DNA of 64,000 nt from Megaustenia siamemsis (GCA_032433765.1 JAVIAB010000051.1:84769973-84833972), one strand, 5' to 3'. Shown: positions 1 to 14,200, counted from the first letter of the stretch. The notes: generated from the letters alone by a model not told the origin. A program made the numbers and translations.

Positions 1-58
1 ATATATATATATACATATATAAATATATATATATATACACACACATAAACACACACAT
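1..58. repeat. AT/AC-rich microsatellite
   Basis: Alternating TA with some CA steps. It runs off the window start. It appears to mark the edge of the dispersed repeat that follows. Confidence 0.9.
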
Positions 59-60
59 AT

Positions 61-222
61 GTGCTGAAGTCAGATGTATTGGGCCGAATAGAGCAAATAT
101 CACAGTTAGTGAGTTATAATGCAAACCACAACACAACGCAGACACGCCCACTTAACGTCCTTTTAGGCCGGATGATGAAGAGTGCACTCCTGTAGTCATC
201 GGGCGAACGCAAGCAAGCAAGC
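61..222 (+). repeat. Dispersed repeat, copy 1
   Basis: This stretch aligns by eye with 63,004-63,160 in the same orientation. Shared blocks include GTGCTGAAGTC, TTGGGCCGAA, CAAACCACAACACAACG, ACACGCCCACTTAACGTCC and AGTCATCGGGCGAACGCAAG, with scattered substitutions and small indels between them. It has no plausible coding frame. It is probably part of a transposable element, possibly an untranslated region of one of the LINEs, but the family is not identified. Confidence 0.75.
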
Positions 223-235
223 ATATACACGTATA

Positions 236-360
236 CAAATAATTGTATATATATATATATATATATGCGTGTGTGTATATACATATATATATATATATAC
301 AAACATATATATATATATTATATATACAAACATATACACACACATATATAATTATATACG
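236..360. repeat. TA/CA dinucleotide microsatellite
   Basis: Mostly (TA)n with CA interruptions. Short Tyr/Ile-rich reading frames across it are products of the simple repeat and not genes. Confidence 0.9.
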
Positions 361-432
361 TCTTTTTAGATGGTTTGTATACACATATACAAATAACTAT
401 TAGCGGTGGTTGAGACATGATGTATAGACAAG

Positions 433-780
433 ACATATATTTAAATTACTTGTGTACGTGTAACTTGTGACACAAGACGTATATTTCAATTACTTGTGTA
501 CGTGTAACTTGTGACACAAGACGTATATTTCAATTACTTGTGTACGTGTAACTTGTGACACAAGACGTATATTTCAATTACTTGTGTACGTGTAACTTGT
601 GACACAAGACGTATATTTCAATTACTTGTGTACGTGTAACTTGTGACACAAGACGTATATTTCAATTACTTGTGTACGTGTAACTTGTGACACAAGACGT
701 ATATTTCAATTACTTGTGTACGTGTAACTTGTGACACAAGACGTATATTTCAATTACTTGTGTACGTGTAACTTGTGACA
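433..780 (+). repeat. 44-bp tandem array, about 8 copies
   Basis: The unit starts at 433, 477, 521, 565, 609, 653, 697 and 741. The first copy is slightly diverged and the last is cut at 780; the middle copies look identical. Each unit contains the 13-bp hairpin CTTGTGACACAAG (6-bp arms around one A) and two direct ACTTGTG segments. Near identity between copies implies recent expansion or homogenisation. Confidence 0.95.
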
Positions 781-2684
781 ATGCCCCGTTTGATCATCAA
801 TTTGAATGGTTCGCTGCTGGCCATGATTCCTGTCCCGGAGGTCGTTGTTGCTCGACGACCTGCTGTCATCTCTTTCAACTTCTCTGGGAGAGCTGCCCTC
901 CATTATCGTCCTGTCAGTACCGCTGTACTGTTTGACGGGGACAAAGTACTTAATGCCCTTTCTTAAAATTATTTCTGGAGCTATTTCTTCCATATATTTA
1001 GTTTTCTCAACATTGCTGCCATAATCCTGTTTTTCCTTGACATCCGAAGCAGTAGCATCTCATCTCAATGACGCAATGTTTTTTTTTCTTTCAGTTGCTT
1101 TATTAAAAGTCCAGGCTTTGCAGACGGAAGGTCCTGTTGGGAACATGTAGACTCGAGTAATCTCAGTTTTATAAACGCACTGGTGTTTTGTCATAAGCTT
1201 TTCATTTCCATCATCTTCACACAGCATTTATCAATGTTTATTTCTTCTACACATCTCCTTTATTGGCAATGAGTAGCCCTATATATTCAATTTTGTGATA
1301 TTCATTGTTTCTTTTATCCTACTTGGGCTGTGCAGCGTCGCAGAAAAGAGGGTCTCATAATTGTCTGGTCTTCGCTAGTCCTGTAGCTTCAGCTGCCATG
1401 CCGAATCTACTTAATGTCTCATTAATTCTATCCATTCATCTCTTCATAGTTGTCAGCTTTGATCTGTTCCTGGAAGTTTTCTTCATGTTCTCGCTCCAGC
1501 TGCAGGTTGCTTGCACTTCATTCTCGTCATATTTCCAAACTATTTCATTTTTTTGTTATTCAATACAACCTAAAGCTGATGTCACATCCTCCATTTTTCT
1601 CAAGGGCCCACTTCTATTATTATCTCTTCTAGTTTTGTTTATAGCTTTTCTGACACATTTGATTCCATGTCTTATTATGTTATGCTTGTGTTTTGATAGA
1701 ATTGTCCATGATGACATTTCGAACACAATGTGGGCATAAACAAAACTTGATATGTTCAAACTATTTAATTTAGTTCTGTGTGTAGATTAAAACGGTTCTC
1801 ATACTAGGACACCTTAATATAGTTTATAAAGCATATATCCTTGCCTGTCTATTAACATATATAGCATGCTTCTGAGCGCTTAGATTGCCAATCTCGTAAG
1901 TTAGCATTTACCTCACTGACGTCTCAGCTGGCAGATAACTGAGTAAACTTCTCACTAGCCTAATGCTAACTGTCCACACAGAGAGTGACCAGAGATATGT
2001 GGGAATGCTAGGGGCGTTAGCCCCAATTATAACATCACAAACATCATTCCCAAGTCAGATGTATTCATTTGGTGTTTCTAGGCTATTCTTTATTTTAGCT
2101 AACCTCGTTACTTTAAAATATTCACAACAAAAGCAAAATAAAACGATTAGTCTTGATAGAGAAAATAGTATTCTTCATACATCCAGCTGAAGGACTACTC
2201 CACTGGCCATCACAGCTGTGTTGCTTTTACGTTCATGAAAAAAAATGGCGCAATAGCTCAGTCATCGTGGACACGGGTTAGAAAATAATTCAAAAATCGT
2301 TCATCCACTAAAATGTCAGCTTGAACACACGACATATTCCAAGCGAGTTAATACATATTATGGTAGCAGGACAAAAATAGAATGGAAAATGTTACCTCAT
2401 TTACTTACTTTTATATATCTTGTCACTAATTTGGAAACTGCATGACCGCTTTCTATGTCAACGTATATTATCTCTACAAACCGACACACTATTTAATACT
2501 TCCTGCCTTGATCAACAGTTGTTCTATCCTTCTGTTACTATTTATAGGTCTTCTAGCAATTTTGTCATCGCTTGGGTGTTCCCGTTTCTAAATATAGCTC
2601 ATGGGGATATCCAATAATTACAAATGTGTTTTTTTTTTATATTTCAAATGCGGACTCGCTTGTTATTTATTGTGTGCAGGTGTG
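781..2684. other. Unassigned non-coding stretch
   Basis: I find no convincing gene here. The longest frame, 144 codons on + from 1,305, has a hydrophobic, low-information translation that I do not recognise. At 2,250-2,280 a short segment looks like a tRNA A box (TAGCTCAGT), but no B box follows at the right distance. The sequence just after the 44-bp array (781-1,010) is less AT-rich than its surroundings and may be an old transposon fragment. Confidence 0.5.
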
Positions 2685-2750
2685 TGAGTGAGAGAGAGAG
2701 AGAGAGAAAGAGAGAGAACAAAAGAGAGAGCGAGAGAAAGAGAAAGGGCA
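2685..2750 (+). repeat. (GA)n microsatellite
   Basis: Imperfect GA repeat with AAAG interruptions. Confidence 0.9.
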
Positions 2751-2763
2751 CGAAGATCATCCA

Positions 2764-2778
2764 TATTAATATATATGG

Positions 2779-2815
<37 letters not shown>
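2764..2815. repeat. (TA)n microsatellite
   Basis: Pure TA run of more than 30 bp with imperfect flanks. Confidence 0.9.
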
Positions 2816-2816
<1 letters not shown>

Positions 2817-2902
2817 ATATAAATATTGCAAATGTGTGTTTTAATGTGTTTTTGTTTATTATAATAATTATTTTAAAAACTATAATTGTTATATATATAT
2901 AA

Positions 2903-3050
2903 ATAAAGTACCCCCGTCACGCCAAGTGGTGGCATATAGGGAATATGGTGTTAGTACCCCTATATTTTACAGACCTTCAGCCATGATTTTTGGGGTAATG
3001 TGGTCGGTATTACGCCCGCGCGGTTTACTTTCCCAGAAAAAATTCCGGTA
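2903..3050 (-). mobile_element. SINE fragment (3' portion), adjoining the satellite
   Basis: This is a second copy of the 3' half of the full-length SINE at 56,114-56,388, in the same orientation. Shared segments include GTACCCCCGTCACGCCAAGT, TATTTTACAGACCTTCAG, GATTTTTGGGGTAATGTGG and TTTACTTTCCCAGAAAAAA. The element's tRNA-like head is missing. At its upstream edge the sequence passes without spacer into the 22-bp satellite, exactly where the intact SINE has its AAATGGGTACC core. The 3' tail (TAAAG-type) lies next to a TA-rich tract. The reading frame starting at 2,926 is a by-product of SINE plus satellite. Confidence 0.85.
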
Positions 3051-6000
3051 TATCCCATTCCTCAACAACAAATATCCCATTCCTCAACAACAAATATCCC
3101 ATTCCTCAACAGTAACTACTCCATTCCTCAACAACAAATATCCCATTCCTCAACAACAAATATCCCATCCTCAACAGTAACTACTCCATTCCTCAACAAC
3201 AAATATCCCATTCCTCAACAGTAACTACTCCATTCCTCAACAACAAATATCCCATTCCTCAACAACAAATATCCCATTCTTCAACAACAAATATCCCATT
3301 CCTCAACAGCAACTACTCCATTCCTCAACAACGAATATCCCATTCCTCAACAACAAATATCCCATTCCTCAACAGCAACTACTCCATTCCTCAACAACGA
3401 ATATCCCATTCCTCAACAACAAATATCCCATTCCTCAACAACAAATATCCCATTCCTGAACAGTAACTACCCCATTCCTCAACAACAAATATCCCATTCC
3501 TCAACAACAAATATCCCATTCCTGAACAGTAACTACCCCATTCCTCAACAACAAATATCCCATTCCTCAACAACAAATATCCCATTCCTCAACAGTAACT
3601 ACTCTATTCCTCAACAACAAATATCCCATTCCTCAACAGTAACTAATCCATTCCTCAACAACAAATATCCCATTCCTCAACAACAAATATCCCATTCCTC
3701 AACAACAAATATCCCATTCCTCAACAGCAACTACTCCATTCCTCAACAACAAATATCCCATTCCTCAACAACAAATATCCCATTCCTCAACAGCAACTAC
3801 TCCATTCCTCAACAACAAATATCCCATTCCTCAACAACAAATATCCCATTCCTCAACAACAAAAATATCCCATTCCTCAACAACACCTACTCCATTCCTC
3901 AACAACAAATATCCCATACCTCAACAACACCTACTCCATTCCTCAACAACAAATATCCCATTGCTCAACAACACCTACTCAATTCCTCAACAACACCTAC
4001 TCCATTCCTCAACAACACCTACTCCATTCCTCAACAACAAATATCCCATTCCTCAACAACACCTACTCCATTCCTCAACAACAAATATCCCATTCCTCAA
4101 CAACAAATATCCCATTCCTCAACAGCAACTACTCCATTCCTCAACAACAAATATGCCATTCCTCAACAACAAATATCCCATTCCTCAACAGCAACTACTC
4201 CATTCCTCAACAACAAATATGCCATTCCCCAACAACAAATATCCCATTCCTCAACAGCAACTACTCCATTCCTCAACAACAAATATCCCATTACTCAACA
4301 ATAAATATCCCATTCAACAACAATAAATATCCCATTCCTCAACAACAAATATCCCATTCCTCAACAACAAATATCCCATTCCTCAACAACAAATATCCCA
4401 TTCCTCAACAACAAATATCCCATTCCTCAACAACAAATATCCCATTCCTCAACAACAAATATCCCATTACTCAACAATAAATATCCCATTCAACAACAAT
4501 AAATATCCCATTCCTCAACAACAAATATCCCATTCCTCAACAACAAATATCCCATTCCTCAACAACAAATATCCCATTCCTCAACAACAAATATCCCATT
4601 CCTCAACAACAAATATCCCATTCCTCAACAATAAATATCCCATTCCTCATCAACAAATATCCCATTCCTCAACAATAAATATCCCATTCCTCAACAAAAA
4701 ATATCCCATTCCTCAACAACAAATATCCCATTCCTCAACAATAAATATCCCATTCCTCAACAACAAATATCCCATTCCTCAACAACAAATATCCCATTCC
4801 TCAACAACAAATATCCCATTCCTCAACAACAAATATCCCATTCCTCAACAACAAATATCCCATTCCTCAACAATAAATATCCCATTCCTTAACAACAAAT
4901 ATCCCATTCATCAACAATAAATATCCCATTCCTTAACAAAAAATATCCCATTCCTCAACAATAAATATCCCATTCCTCAGCAACAAATATCCCATTCCTT
5001 AACAACAAATATCCCATTCCTCAACAATAAATATCCCATTCCTTAACAAAAAATATCCCATTCCTCAACAATAAATATCCCATTCCTCATCAACAAATAT
5101 CCCATTCCTTAACAACAAATATCCCATTCCTCAACAATAAATATCCCATTCCTCATCAACAAATATCCCATTCCTGAACAATAAATATCCCATTCCTCAT
5201 CACAAATATCCCATTCCTCATCAACAAATATCCCATTCCTCAACAACACCTACTCCATTCCTCAACAACAAATATCCCATTGCTCAACAACACCTACTCC
5301 ATTCCTCAACAACACCTACTCCATTCCTCAACAACACCTACTCCATTCCTCAACAACAAATATCCCATTCCTCAACAACACCTACTCCATTCTTCAACAA
5401 CAAATATCCCATTCCTCAACAACAAATATCCCATTCCTCAACAGCAACTACTCCATTCCTCAACAACAAATATGCCATTCCTCAACAACAAATATCCCAT
5501 TCCTCAACAGCAACTACTCCATTCCTCAACAACAAATATGCCATTCCCCAACAACAAATATCCCATTCCTCAACAGCAACTACTCCATTCCTCAACAACA
5601 AATATCCCATTACTCAACAATAAATATCCCATTCAACAACAATAAATATACCATTCCTCAACAACAAATATCCCATTCCTCAACAACAAATATCCCATTC
5701 CTCAACAACAAATATCCCATTCCTCAACAACAAATATCCCATTCCTCAACAACAAATATCCCATTCCTCAACAATAAATATCCCATTCCTCATCAACAAA
5801 TATCCCATTCCTCAACAATAAATATCCCATTCCTCAACAAAAAATATCCCATTCCTCAACAACAAATATCCCATTCCTCAACAATAAATATCCCATTCCT
5901 CAACAACAAATATCCCATTCCTCAACAACAAATATCCCATTCCTCAACAACAAATATCCCATTCCTCAACAACAAATATCCCATTCCTCAACAACAAATA

Positions 6001-6272
6001 TCCCATTCCTCAACAATAAATATCCCATTCCTTAACAACAAATATCCCATTCCTCAACAATAAATATCCCATTCCTTAACAAAAAATATCCCATTCCTCA
6101 ACAATAAATATCTTATTCCTCATCAACAAATATCCCATTCCTTAACAACAAATATCCCATTCCTCAACAATAAATATCCCATTCCTTAACAAAAAATATC
6201 CCATTCCTCAACAATAAATATCCCATTCCTCATCAACAAATATCCCATTCCTCATCAACAAATATCCCATTC
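3051..6272 (+). repeat. Satellite subregion 1 (AAATATC type) with 1,319-bp duplication
   Basis: Units here carry AAATATC ahead of CCATTCCTCAACAAC. A block beginning near 3,953 recurs at 5,272. The two 121-codon open frames at 3,961 and 5,280 have the same translation, so about 1,319 bp was duplicated in tandem. Variants with CAATAAATATC insert TAA stops and CTTAACAAAAAATATC marks later units. The array begins at the SINE edge. Confidence 0.9.
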
Positions 6273-6540
6273 TTCTTCTACCTTTTAGCTCCCAGTGGAG
6301 CATAGGTCTTCAACAAACACTTTCCAAGTCGTTCTGTTTTTTTGCAATTATTTTAAGATCATTCCATGTCTTCCCCATCATCTTCATCTCTGCTTCAATC
6401 TGTCTTCTCCAAGAATTCCTTGGTCTTCCTCTTTGTCTTTTCCCCTGGGGATTCCAAAAAAGGGCCTGTTGTGTAATACTCTCAGTTGGTTTCCGTAGTG
6501 TGTGTCCTATCCATCGCCATCGCCTTCGCTGTATTTATCG
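6273..6540 (-). pseudogene. Non-LTR retrotransposon ORF2 C-terminus, inserted in satellite
   Basis: The minus-strand translation gives the typical C-terminal tail of a LINE endonuclease/reverse transcriptase: RRRWRWIGHTLRKP, then ITQQALFWNPQGKRQRGRP, RNSWRRQIEAEMK and WNDLKIIAKKQ. One in-frame stop lies where the family usually continues into a short Cys-Pro tail, and the sequence ends in an AGAAGAAG tail at the left edge. Only the last 80 or so codons are present, the usual outcome of 5'-truncated insertion. The satellite resumes on both sides in register (CCCATTC, then CTCAACAAC) with no visible target duplication. The satellite to its right (6,560-6,695) repeats that to its left (about 6,006-6,140), including the rare variant TATCTTATTCC at 6,109 and 6,663. 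Confidence 0.85.
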
Positions 6541-8220
6541 CTCAACAACAAATATCCCATTCCTCAACAATAAATATCCCATTCCTTAACAACAAATATC
6601 CCATTCCTCAACAATAAATATCCCATTCCTTAACAAAAAATATCCCATTCCTCAACAATAAATATCTTATTCCTCATCAACAAATATCCCATTCCTTAAC
6701 AACAAATATCCCATTCCTCAACAATAAATATCCCATTCCTCATCAACAAATATCCCATTCCTCAACAATAAATATCCCATTCCTCAACAAAAAATATCCC
6801 ATTCCTCAACAACAAATATCCCATTCCTCAACAACAAATATCCCATTCCAGGACAGCAACTACTTCATTCCTCAACAACACATACCCCAATCCCCAACAA
6901 CAACTAGCAACTACTCCATTCCTCAAAAACTATACAAACAATAACTACTCCACTCCTAAACAATAACTGGCAACTACTCCATTTCTTAATATCAACTGCT
7001 CCATTTCTCAACAGTAACTACTCCATTACTCAACAATAACTACTCCACTCTTAAACAACAACTAGCAACTACTCCATTCCTCAACAGCAGCTACTCCATT
7101 CCTCAACAGTAACTACTCCATTCCTAAACAACAACTAGCAACTACTCCATTTTTTTAACAGCAACTACTCCATTCCTCAACAGTAACTACTCCATTCCTC
7201 AACAATAACTACTCCACTCTTAAACAACAACTAGCAACTACTCCATTCCTTAACAGCAACTACTCCATTCCTCAACAGTAAATACTCCATTTTTCAAGAA
7301 TAACAACTCAACTCTTAAACAACAACTAGCAACTACTCCATTCCTCAACAGCAACTACACCATTACTCAACAGTAACTACTTCATTCATCAAAAGCATCT
7401 ACTCCCTTTCTCAACAGCAACTACACCATTCCTCAACAGCAACTACACCATTCCTCAACACCAACTAATCCAATCCTCAACACCAAGTAATCCATTCCCC
7501 AAAACACCAACTAATCCAAACCTCAACACCAACTAATCCATTCCTCAACAGCAACTACTCCATTCCTCAATACCAACTAATCCATTCCTGAACACCAACT
7601 ACTCCATTCCTCAATACCAACTAATCCTTTCCTCAACACCAACTGCTCCATTCCTCGACAGCAACTACTCCATTCCTCAATACCAACTAATCCATTCCTC
7701 AACATCAACTGCTCTATTCCTCGACAGCAACTACTCCATTCCTCAATACTAACTAAGCCTTTCCTCAACACCAACTGCTCCATTCCTAGACACCAACTAA
7801 TCCATTCCTCAACACAACTAATCCAATCCTCAACACCAACTAATACATTCCTAAACACCAACTAATCCATTCCTCGACAGCAACCACTCCATTCCTCAAT
7901 ACTAAATAATTCTTTCCTCAACACCAACTGCTCCATTCCTCGACAGCAACTACTCCATTCATCAACACCAACTAACCCATTCCTCAACACCAACTACTTT
8001 ATTCATCAACACCAACTAATCCATTCCTCAACACCAACTACTCCATTCATCAACACCAACTAATCTTTTCCTCAACACCAACTGCTCCATTCCTCGACAG
8101 CAACTACTCCATTCCTCAACACCAACTGCTCCATTCCTCGACAGCAACTACTCCATTCCTCAACAACAACAAATCCATTCCTCAACAGCAACTACTCTAC
8201 TCCTCAAAAGCAATTACTCT
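6541..8220 (+). repeat. Satellite subregion 2, transition from AAATATC to mixed units
   Basis: AAATATC units continue to about 6,850. The array then becomes a heterogeneous mix of 22-mers and part-units with AACTACTCC, CACCAACTAATCC and CGACAGC variants, with less order than the regions on either side. More diverged units at a boundary between homogenised blocks are expected if homogenisation acts locally. Confidence 0.85.
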
Positions 8221-11200
8221 ACTCCTGAACAGCAACTATCAACTACCACATTCCTCAACAAAAACTACTCCATTCCTCAACAGCAATTACTCTACTCCTC
8301 AATAGCAACTAACAACTACACCATTCCTCAACAAAAACTAGCAATTACTCTATTCCTCAACACCAACTACTCCATTCCTCAACAGCAACTACTCCATTCC
8401 TTAACACCAACTACTCCATTCCTCAACAGCAACTACTCCATTCCTCAACAGTAAGTACTCCATACCTCAACAACAACTAGCAACTACTCCATTCCTCAAT
8501 AACAACTACTCCATTCTTCAACAACAACTACTTCATTCCTTAACAGCAACTCTACATTCATCAACAACAACTACACTATTCCTCAACCCCAACAACTCCA
8601 TTCATCAAAAACAACTACACTTTTCCTAAACAACAACTACACAATTCCTTAACACCAGCTACTACATTCCTCAACAACTACTCTAATCATCAACACCAAC
8701 TACTCCGTTCCTCAACAACAACTACTCCATTCCTCAACAACGACTACACCATTCCTCAACAACAACTACACAATTCCTCAACAACAACTACACCATTCCT
8801 CAACAACAACTATACCATTCCTCAGCAATAACTACACCATTCCTCTACAACAACTACACCATTCCTCAACAACAACTATACCATTCCTCAACAACAAATA
8901 CACCATTCCTCAACAACAACTATACCATTCCTCAACAACAAATACACCATTCCTCAACACCAACTACACCATTTCTCAACAGCAACTACTCCGTTCCTCA
9001 ACAACAACTACACCATTCCTCAACAACAACTACACCCTTCCTCAACAACAATTACTCCGTTCCACAAAAACAACTACACCATTCATCAACATCAACTACA
9101 CCATTTCTCAACAGCAATTACTCCGTTCCTCAACAACAACTACACCATTCCTCAACAATCAACTACACCATTTCTCAACAACAACTACTCCGTTCCTCAA
9201 CAACAACTACACCATTCCTCAACATCAACTACACCATTTCTCAACATCAACTACACCATTTTATCAACAGCAACTACTCCGTTCCTCAACAACAACTACA
9301 CCATTCCTCACCAACAACTACACCATTTCTCAACAGCAACTACTCCGTTCCTCAACAACAACTACACCATTCCTCAACAACAACTACACCATTACTCAAC
9401 AAAAACTATCAACTACTCTATTCATCAACAGCAACTACTCCGTTACTCAACAACAACTACACCATTCCTCAACAACAACTACACCATTCCTCAACAACAA
9501 CTACACCATTCCTCAACAGCAACTACACCATTCCTCAACACTAACTACTGCATTCCTCAAAAGCATCTACCCCATTCCTCAACAGCATCTACCCCATTCC
9601 TTAAAAGCATCTACCCCATTCCTCAACAGCATCTACCCCATTCCTCAACAGCAACTACACCATTCATCAACAGCAACTACTCTATTCATCAACAACAACT
9701 AATCCATTTCTCAACACTAACTACTGCATTCCTCAAAAGCATCTACCCCATTCCTCAACAGTAACTACACCATTCCTCAACAGTAACTACAGCATTCCTC
9801 AAAAGCAACTACTCTACTCCTGAACAGCAACTATCAACTACCACATTCCTCAACAAAAACTACTCCATTCCTCAACAGCAATTACTCTACTCCTCAATAG
9901 CAACTAACAACTACACCATTCCTCAACAAAAACTAGCAATTACTCTATTCCTCAACACCAACTACTCCATTCCTCAACAGCAACTACTCCATTCCTTAAC
10001 ACCAACTACTCCATTCCTCAACAGCAACTACTCCATTCCTCAACAGTAAGTACTCCATACCTCAACAACAACTAGCAACTACTCCATTCCTCAATAACAA
10101 CTACTCCATTCTTCAACAACAACTACTTCATTCCTTAACAGCAACTCTACATTCATCAACAACAACTACACTATTCCTCAACCCCAACAACTCCATTCAT
10201 CAAAAACAACTACACTTTTCCTAAACAACAACTACACAATTCCTTAACACCAGCTACTACATTCCTCAACAACTACTCTAATCATCAACACCAACTACTC
10301 CGTTCCTCAACAACAACTACTCCATTCCTCAACAACGACTACACCATTCCTCAACAACAACTACACAATTCCTCAACAACAACTACACCATTCCTCAACA
10401 ACAACTATACCATTCCTCAGCAATAACTACACCATTCCTCTACAACAACTACACCATTCCTCAACAACAACTATACCATTCCTCAACAACAAATACACCA
10501 TTCCTCAACAACAACTATACCATTCCTCAACAACAAATACACCATTCCTCAACACCAACTACACCATTTCTCAACAGCAACTACTCCGTTCCTCAACAAC
10601 AACTACACCATTCCTCAACAACAACTACACCCTTCCTCAACAACAATTACTCCGTTCCACAAAAACAACTACACATTCATCAACATCAACTACACCATTT
10701 CTCAACAGCAATTACTCCGTTCCTCAACAACAACTACACCATTCCTCAACAATCAACTACACCATTTCTCAACAACAACTACTCCGTTCCTCAACAACAA
10801 CTACACCATTCCTCAACATCAACTACACCATTTCTCAACATCAACTACACCATTTTATCAACAGCAACTACTCCGTTCCTCAACAACAACTACACCATTC
10901 CTCACCAACAACTACACCATTTCTCAACAGCAACTACTCCGTTCCTCAACAACAACTACACCATTCCTCAACAACAACTACACCATTACTCAACAAAAAC
11001 TATCAACTACTCTATTCATCAACAGCAACTACTCCGTTACTCAACAACAACTACACCATTCCTCAACAACAACTACACCATTCCTCAACAACAACTACAC
11101 CATTCCTCAACAGCAACTACACCATTCCTCAACACTAACTACTGCATTCCTCAAAAGCATCTACCCCATTCCTCAACAGCATCTACCCCATTCCTCAAAA

Positions 11201-14200
11201 GCATCTACCCCATTCCTCAACAGCATCTACCCCATTCCTCAACAGCAACTACACCATTCATCAACAGCAACTACTCTATTCATCAACAACAACTAATCCA
11301 TTTCTCAACACTAACTACTGCATTCCTCAAAAGCATCTACCCCATTCCTCAACAGTAACTACACCATTCCTCAACAGTAACTACAGCATTCCTCAAAAGC
11401 AACTACTCTACTCCTGAACAGCAACTATCAACTACCACATTCCTCAACAAAAACTACTCCATTCCTCAACAGCAATTACTCTACTCCTCAATAGCAACTA
11501 ACAACTACACCATTCCTCAACAAAAACTAGCAATTACTCTATTCCTCAACACCAACTACTCCATTCCTCAACAGCAACTACTCCATTCCTTAACACCAAC
11601 TACTCCATTCCTCAACAGCAACTACTCCATTCCTCAACAGTAAGTACTCCATACCTCAACAACAACTAGCAACTACTCCATTCCTCAATAACAACTACTC
11701 CATTCTTCAACAACAACTACTTCATTCCTTAACAGCAACTCTACATTCATCAACAACAACTACACTATTCCTCAACCCCAACAACTCCATTCATCAAAAA
11801 CAACTACACTTTTCCTAAACAACAACTACACAATTCCTTAACACCAGCTACTACATTCCTCAACAACTACTCTAATCATCAACACCAACTACTCCGTTCC
11901 TCAACAACAACTACTCCATTCCTCAACAACGACTACACCATTCCTCAACAACAACTACACAATTCCTCAACAACAACTACACCATTCCTCAACAACAACT
12001 ATACCATTCCTCAGCAATAACTACACCATTCCTCTACAACAACTACACCATTCCTCAACAACAACTATACCATTCCTCAACAACAAATACACCATTCCTC
12101 AACAACAACTATACCATTCCTCAACAACAAATACACCATTCCTCAACACCAACTACACCATTTCTCAACAGCAACTACTCCGTTCCTCAACAACAACTAC
12201 ACCATTCCTCAACAACAACTACACCCTTCCTCAACAACAATTACTCCGTTCCACAAAAACAACAACACCATTCATCAACATCAACTACACCATTTCTCAA
12301 CAGCAATTACTCCGTTCCTCAACAACAACTACACCATTCCTCAACAATCAACTACACCATTTCTCAACAACAACTACTCCGTTCCTCAACAACAACTACA
12401 CCATTCCTCAACATCAACTACACCATTTCTCAACATCAACTACACCATTTTATCAACAGCAACTACTCCGTTCCTCAACAACAACTACACCATTCCTCAA
12501 CAACAACTACACCATTTCTCAACAGCAACTACTCCGTTCCTCAACAACAACTACACCATTCCTCAACAACAACTACACCATTACTCAACAAAAACTATCA
12601 ACTACTCTATTCATCAACAGCAACTACTCCGTTACTCAACAACAACTACACCATTCCTCAACAACAACTACACCATTCCTCAACAACAACTACACCATTC
12701 CTCAACAGCAACTACACCATTCCTCAACACTAACTACTGCATTCCTCAAAAGCATCTACCCCATTCCTCAACAGCATCTACCCCATTCCTCAAAAGCATC
12801 TACCCCATTCCTCAACAGCATCTACCCCATTCCTCAACAGCAACTACACCATTCATCAACAGCAACTACTCTATTCATCAACAACAACTAATCCATTTCT
12901 CAACACTAACTACTGCATTCCTCAAAAGCATCTACCCCATTCCTCAACAGTAACTACACCATTCCTCAACAGTAACTACAGCATTCCTCAAAAGCAACTA
13001 CTCTACTCCTGAACAGCAACTATCAACTACCACATTCCTCAACAAAAACTACTCCATTCCTCAACAGCAATTACTCTACTCCTCAATAGCAACTAACAAC
13101 TACACCATTCCTCAACAAAAACTAGCAATTACTCTATTCCTCAACACCAACTACTCCATTCCTCAACAGCAACTACTCCATTCCTTAACACCAACTACTC
13201 CATTCCTCAACAGCAACTACTCCATTCCTCAACAGTAAGTACTCCATACCTCAACAACAACTAGCAACTACTCCATTCCTCAATAACAACTACTCCATTC
13301 TTCAACAACAACTACTTCATTCCTTAACAGCAACTCTACATTCATCAACAACAACTACACTATTCCTCAACCCCAACAACTCCATTCATCAAAAACAACT
13401 ACACTTTTCCTAAACAACAACTACACAATTCCTTAACACCAGCTACTACATTCCTCAACAACTACTCTAATCATCAACACCAACTACTCCGTTCCTCAAC
13501 AACAACTACTCCATTCCTCAACAACGACTACACCATTCCTCAACAACGACTACACCATTCCTCAACAACAACTACACAATTCCTCAACAACAACTACACC
13601 ATTCCTCAACAACAACTATACCATTCCTCAGCAATAACTACACCATTCCTCTACAACAACTACACCATTCCTCAACAACAACTATACCATTCCTCAACAA
13701 CAAATACACCATTCCTCAACAACAACTATACCATTCCTCAACAACAAATACACCATTCCTCAACACCAACTACACCATTTCTCAACAGCAACTACTCCGT
13801 TCCTCAACAACAACTACACCATTCCTCAACAACAACTACACCCTTCCTCAACAACAATTACTCCGTTCCACAAAAACAACTACACCATTCATCAACATCA
13901 ACTACACCATTTCTCAACAGCAATTACTCCGTTCCTCAACAACAACTACACCATTCCTCAACAATCAACTACACCATTTCTCAACAACAACTACTCCGTT
14001 CCTCAACAACAACTACACCATTCCTCAACATCAACTACACCATTTCTCAACATCAACTACACCATTTTATCAACAGCAACTACTCCGTTCCTCAACAACA
14101 ACTACACCATTCCTCAACAACAACTACACCATTACTCAACAAAAACTATCAACTACTCTATTCATCAACAGCAACTACTCCGTTACTCAACAACAACTAC

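Noticed and set aside
433..780. CRISPR array
   Set aside because: Repeats are contiguous with no unique spacers, and the DNA is eukaryotic. The same holds for the 31-, 32- and 42-bp arrays.
1305..1739. 144-codon hydrophobic frame as a membrane protein
   Set aside because: No recognisable family, no sign of exon borders, AT-rich with T-runs that give Phe/Leu by composition.
3961..5645. Two identical 121-codon frames rich in Asn, Pro, Gln, Ser, Thr
   Set aside because: They are translations of the 22-bp satellite, which is open in all + frames by composition; the identity comes from a 1,319-bp duplication.
7577..7861. 94-codon minus frame with repeated Gly/Leu/Cys pattern, and similar at 3,391-3,585
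   Set aside because: Reverse-strand reading of satellite units; no independent evidence for coding.
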